From positions 1 through 34,193 of the forward strand of contig JAJFGC010000042.1 of the NCBI GenBank assembly GCA_021776345.1: a stretch of DNA of 34,193 nt, read 5' to 3'. Origin of the DNA: Hyphococcus sp. GTDB taxonomy: Bacteria > Pseudomonadota > Alphaproteobacteria > Caulobacterales > Parvularculaceae. Shown piece by piece: positions 32,154 to 34,193 of the stretch. The notes beneath the pieces were generated by a model. It searched no databases, was not told the DNA's origin, and saw only the letters and a program-made list of their open reading frames with translations. Position 1 is the first letter of the stretch; every line of letters starts with the position of its first letter. The translations under genes were made by a program, and so were the position numbers.

Positions 32154-33902
32154 TTAAGGGTTGAGCACAACCTCGAAAGGTTTTTCTTCGCCAGCTTTCA
32201 GGCTCATTGGGACGCGGGTGGTCTTGCCGCCATAGCGCACGGCCAGAATGTAGTCGCCTGCCGGCAATGTCATGATCGGTTGGGCGGACCCGCTGCGGTC
32301 AATTTCTTTTTCCGTGCCTTCAAGATCGCCGGTCGGTTGAATTGCCCACCAGAATACGTCACTTGTCAGGGGCGCGCCGCCCTTCGTTTGCACGGCCGTA
32401 AGCTTCACGCGAGCTGATTCCTGAACAATCGTTGTGTCAACCAAGCCACCAGCGGTAATCGAGACTTGCGTGTCCTTATACGCTTTGCCATGGCGCGATC
32501 GCAAAATGTAATCGCCAGCGGAAAGACGGAAGATATGTGCGCTTGATCCTGACCGATCGATTTCCTTCCTATTGCCTTCAAGGTCTGTCGTTGTTTCAAG
32601 CACCCAATAAAACATGTCCTTCGCGATCGGAGTGCCGCCTTCCGCCATCACCGCGTTGACCTTCAAGTAGCCAACATTCATGTCGAGCGTGTTGTCGGTA
32701 AGTTCGCCCGGTGCGATTGTGATTTTTTCCTCTGAGAACGCCTTACCATGTCGCGCCCCTACGAGGTAATCGCCAGCGGGAAGGCGAAAGGTGTGATTGG
32801 CTGCCCCTGACCGGTCAAACTCTTTGCGGTTGCCTTCAAGGTCGGTTGTTGTTCCCAATATCCAATAGAACATATTGTCCTTGAGGATTTCGCCGCCTTG
32901 CGTCGCCGCCGCATTCACACGGAAATGCCCGGCATTCATGTTGACGACAAGGTCGGTTAGTTTTCCTGGTTCAACCGTTACCGTGGTGTCGACAAAAGCA
33001 ACGCCATAACGCGCTCTGACAATATAATCGCGTGCTGGCAACTCCAGAATATCGGTGGCTTTGCCTGTTCGGTCAGATTCTTTGCGGTTGCCTTCAAGGT
33101 CTTGCTCGGCCTCCAGCACCCACCAGAACATATTGTCTTTGACGGTGTCGCACGTCTCACAAAGCTTAGCGCTAACCCTAAGGCCTTGAGGGCCTTCATC
33201 GACCGGAGCGGGTTCTGGCTCGGGTTCAGCCTGGGCGACGATCTCAACCGTTTCCGCCAATGCCGTTGTGAGTTCTGTCGCATCCGCAGCGCTCATGAAA
33301 CGCCCGCCCGTGTTTTCTGCAAGGCAGGAAAGGTCCGCTTTTTCTTCCTCTGTAATGTCAAAGCCGATCACATGCGTTGTGAAATCAACGCCCGCCGCTT
33401 CCAGTTCAGTTGCGACAGCGCAAGGGTCAGCGTTGCAGGTTTCCAGGCCGTCGCTGACAAGTATAACAGTTGCTTTGTCTTCGGTATATTTCAGTGCTTC
33501 GGCGGCTTTTCGAACGGAAGCGGAAATCGGTGTTTTTCCTTTCGGGTTGATAGCGTTCACTTTCGCCATCACGGCCGCTTTCTCCACAGGACCGACACTG
33601 ATCAATGTTTCAATATCAGAGCAGGCGCCTTTTTCGCGGTGGCCATATGCCATGACGCCAAGTTGAATATTTGAATTCCAACCGTCGAGAACGCCGTCGA
33701 TGACGCCGCGGGCAATTTCAATTTTTGATACACCGTCGATCTGACCCCACATACTGCCGGAGCCATCGACAACCATCATCACTGATTGTGGCGCTGCGGT
33801 TTCGGATTGCGTTGTCTCCTGTGCGCCGGCGACTGTTAGCGCGGAACACGTCGCACTTGCGGCGGCAATGGCGATAGAAAGCTTACGTCTTGATTTGAAC
33901 AT
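32154..33902 (-). CDS. Exported VWA-domain protein with four 86-residue repeats
   Basis: This 582-residue protein has a signal peptide (about 1-27). A von Willebrand A domain (about 38-225) carries the metal site DGSGS at 46-50, a Thr in GKTPIS near 124 and D151 in VSDGLE, so it should bind Mg2+ and a partner protein. After a short linker of Glu-Pro pairs come four beta repeats at about 240-326, 327-411, 412-497 and 498-582. Each has (M/V)FxW, DLEGNRKExDRSG (TEKE in the last) and a PAGDYIL-type strand; the anchors are exactly 86 residues apart. GGGGAAC before the ATG at 33902 decides the start. It may be an adhesion or scaffold protein on the outer surface or in the periplasm. A CRP-like site lies upstream. 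Confidence 0.88.
   Translation of the reverse strand: MFKSRRKLSIAIAAASATCSALTVAGAQETTQSETAAPQSVMMVVDGSGSMWGQIDGVSKIEIARGVIDGVLDGWNSNIQLGVMAYGHREKGACSDIETLISVGPVEKAAVMAKVNAINPKGKTPISASVRKAAEALKYTEDKATVILVSDGLETCNADPCAVATELEAAGVDFTTHVIGFDITEEEKADLSCLAENTGGRFMSAADATELTTALAETVEIVAQAEPEPEPAPVDEGPQGLRVSAKLCETCDTVKDNMFWWVLEAEQDLEGNRKESDRTGKATDILELPARDYIVRARYGVAFVDTTVTVEPGKLTDLVVNMNAGHFRVNAAATQGGEILKDNMFYWILGTTTDLEGNRKEFDRSGAANHTFRLPAGDYLVGARHGKAFSEEKITIAPGELTDNTLDMNVGYLKVNAVMAEGGTPIAKDMFYWVLETTTDLEGNRKEIDRSGSSAHIFRLSAGDYILRSRHGKAYKDTQVSITAGGLVDTTIVQESARVKLTAVQTKGGAPLTSDVFWWAIQPTGDLEGTEKEIDRSGSAQPIMTLPAGDYILAVRYGGKTTRVPMSLKAGEEKPFEVVLNP
32157..33185 (-). repeat. Four tandem 258-bp coding repeats in the VWA gene
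   Basis: The 14-base word TTGCCTTCAAGGTC (plus-strand reading) begins at 32572, 32830 and 33088, and a two-mismatch copy begins at 32314. All intervals are exactly 258 bp, equal to 86 codons, with no insertions or deletions between copies. The protein repeats are clearly related while flanking bases differ. Confidence 0.85.
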
Positions 33903-33953
33903 GATGTTCCCCTTGTAGAGCCTTGTTGTATTTAAAACTGAACACAATGGCGA

Positions 33954-33997
33954 AGTATCATCGGTTCTGGATCACCCCCTTGTGCGCTGGATCACAG
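33954..33997 (-). promoter_or_regulatory. CRP-like site(s) and candidate promoter of the VWA gene
   Basis: TGTGCGCTGGATCACA at 33981-33996 matches the CRP consensus except at one base and equals the site upstream of the csgG-like gene at 15 of 16 bases. The word CTGGATCAC recurs 20 bp away (33967-33975 and 33987-33995), giving a second degenerate half-site. On the minus strand GATACT (33959-33954) would set a start near 33947, which puts the site at -41.5 with a 45-base leader. The site centre is 86.5 bp from the ATG, as at the csgG-like gene. Confidence 0.62.
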
Positions 33998-34193
33998 TGT
34001 CCAAGCGCCGGGTAAGAATTTATCCGGACGAAAACAGCCCGTATCCCAGAACCGGAATCGTAGGGAATGATAACCTGCCTCGCAGCCCGGACCTATCCTG
34101 CCGTCAACGCGATGCGGGCGCCTAGTCAGTCGCGCAATATCATATAAAGCACTGATATTTCTGCAAAATTTTTGGATTTCTGTAAATCTGTCA
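33998..34193. other. Non-coding right edge upstream of the VWA gene
   Basis: No gene is evident here. On the minus strand TTGCAG (34166-34161), a 16-base spacer and TATGAT (34144-34139) form a possible second promoter that would give the VWA gene a leader of about 230 bases. The last 60 bases are AT-rich compared with the rest of the window. I see no RNA gene or repeat. Confidence 0.35.

Noticed and set aside
33102-33674. 190-codon open frame on the plus strand within the VWA gene
   Set aside because: It lies antisense to the VWA domain and first repeat and has no signal of its own; it reflects codon bias of the real gene.
1-34193. CRISPR arrays, tRNA or rRNA genes, insertion sequences, prophage genes
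   Set aside because: No regularly spaced short repeats, cloverleaf-like stretches, transposase or phage genes were seen; the only tandem repeats are coding repeats.

Overview
The window looks like chromosomal DNA from an alphaproteobacterium. The reasons are a split XdhA/XdhB xanthine dehydrogenase with XdhC, a PuuD-type membrane urate oxidase, CHASE2-type cyclase signalling, moderate GC content and very compact gene packing. The exact lineage cannot be settled from sequence reading alone. I saw no rRNA, tRNA, insertion sequence, prophage or CRISPR array.

Positions 1-10750 hold an almost complete purine catabolism locus. It has the 3' end of 5-hydroxyisourate hydrolase, xdhA-xdhB-xdhC, guanine deaminase, a membrane urate oxidase with a cytochrome c tail on the opposite strand, then puuE-uraD-alc-allA. 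Together these take guanine or hypoxanthine/xanthine through urate, 5-hydroxyisourate, OHCU, allantoin, allantoate and ureidoglycolate to glyoxylate and urea. Most junctions overlap by 1-8 bases, so translation is probably coupled, and TTG starts are frequent.

Positions 10772-15972 hold a minus-strand operon: tetR, an RND/MMPL inner-membrane transporter, a LolA-like periplasmic protein and an outer-membrane barrel. Its promoter lies inside a double palindrome. This looks like a trans-envelope pathway for a hydrophobic substrate. A CPA1-type Na+/H+ antiporter (16155-17387) is divergent from it.

Positions 17384-23498 hold an unusual redox locus in which three proteins each carry a fused Rieske [2Fe-2S] domain: Rieske-FMN glutamate-synthase-like, ferric-reductase-like heme membrane domain-Rieske, and Rieske-thiamine-diphosphate enzyme. 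Two small membrane proteins and an anchored periplasmic protein with a conserved-looking Cys/His motif accompany them. I know of no described pathway that uses this set.

Positions 23495-34193 hold a Crp-family regulator, a 972-residue exported protein built of Cys-flanked helical modules, a CsgG-like protein, a small exported protein paired with a CHASE2 class III adenylate cyclase, an M48 metalloprotease and a VWA protein with four 86-residue repeats. CRP-like sites sharing 15 of 16 bases lie exactly 86.5 bp upstream of the start codons of the CsgG-like and VWA genes. The Crp protein has the RE-x3-R recognition helix expected to read TGTGA, and a cyclase is encoded between the two sites. I infer a cAMP-Crp-controlled envelope regulon. 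This and the triple-Rieske locus are the two best candidates for an undescribed system.
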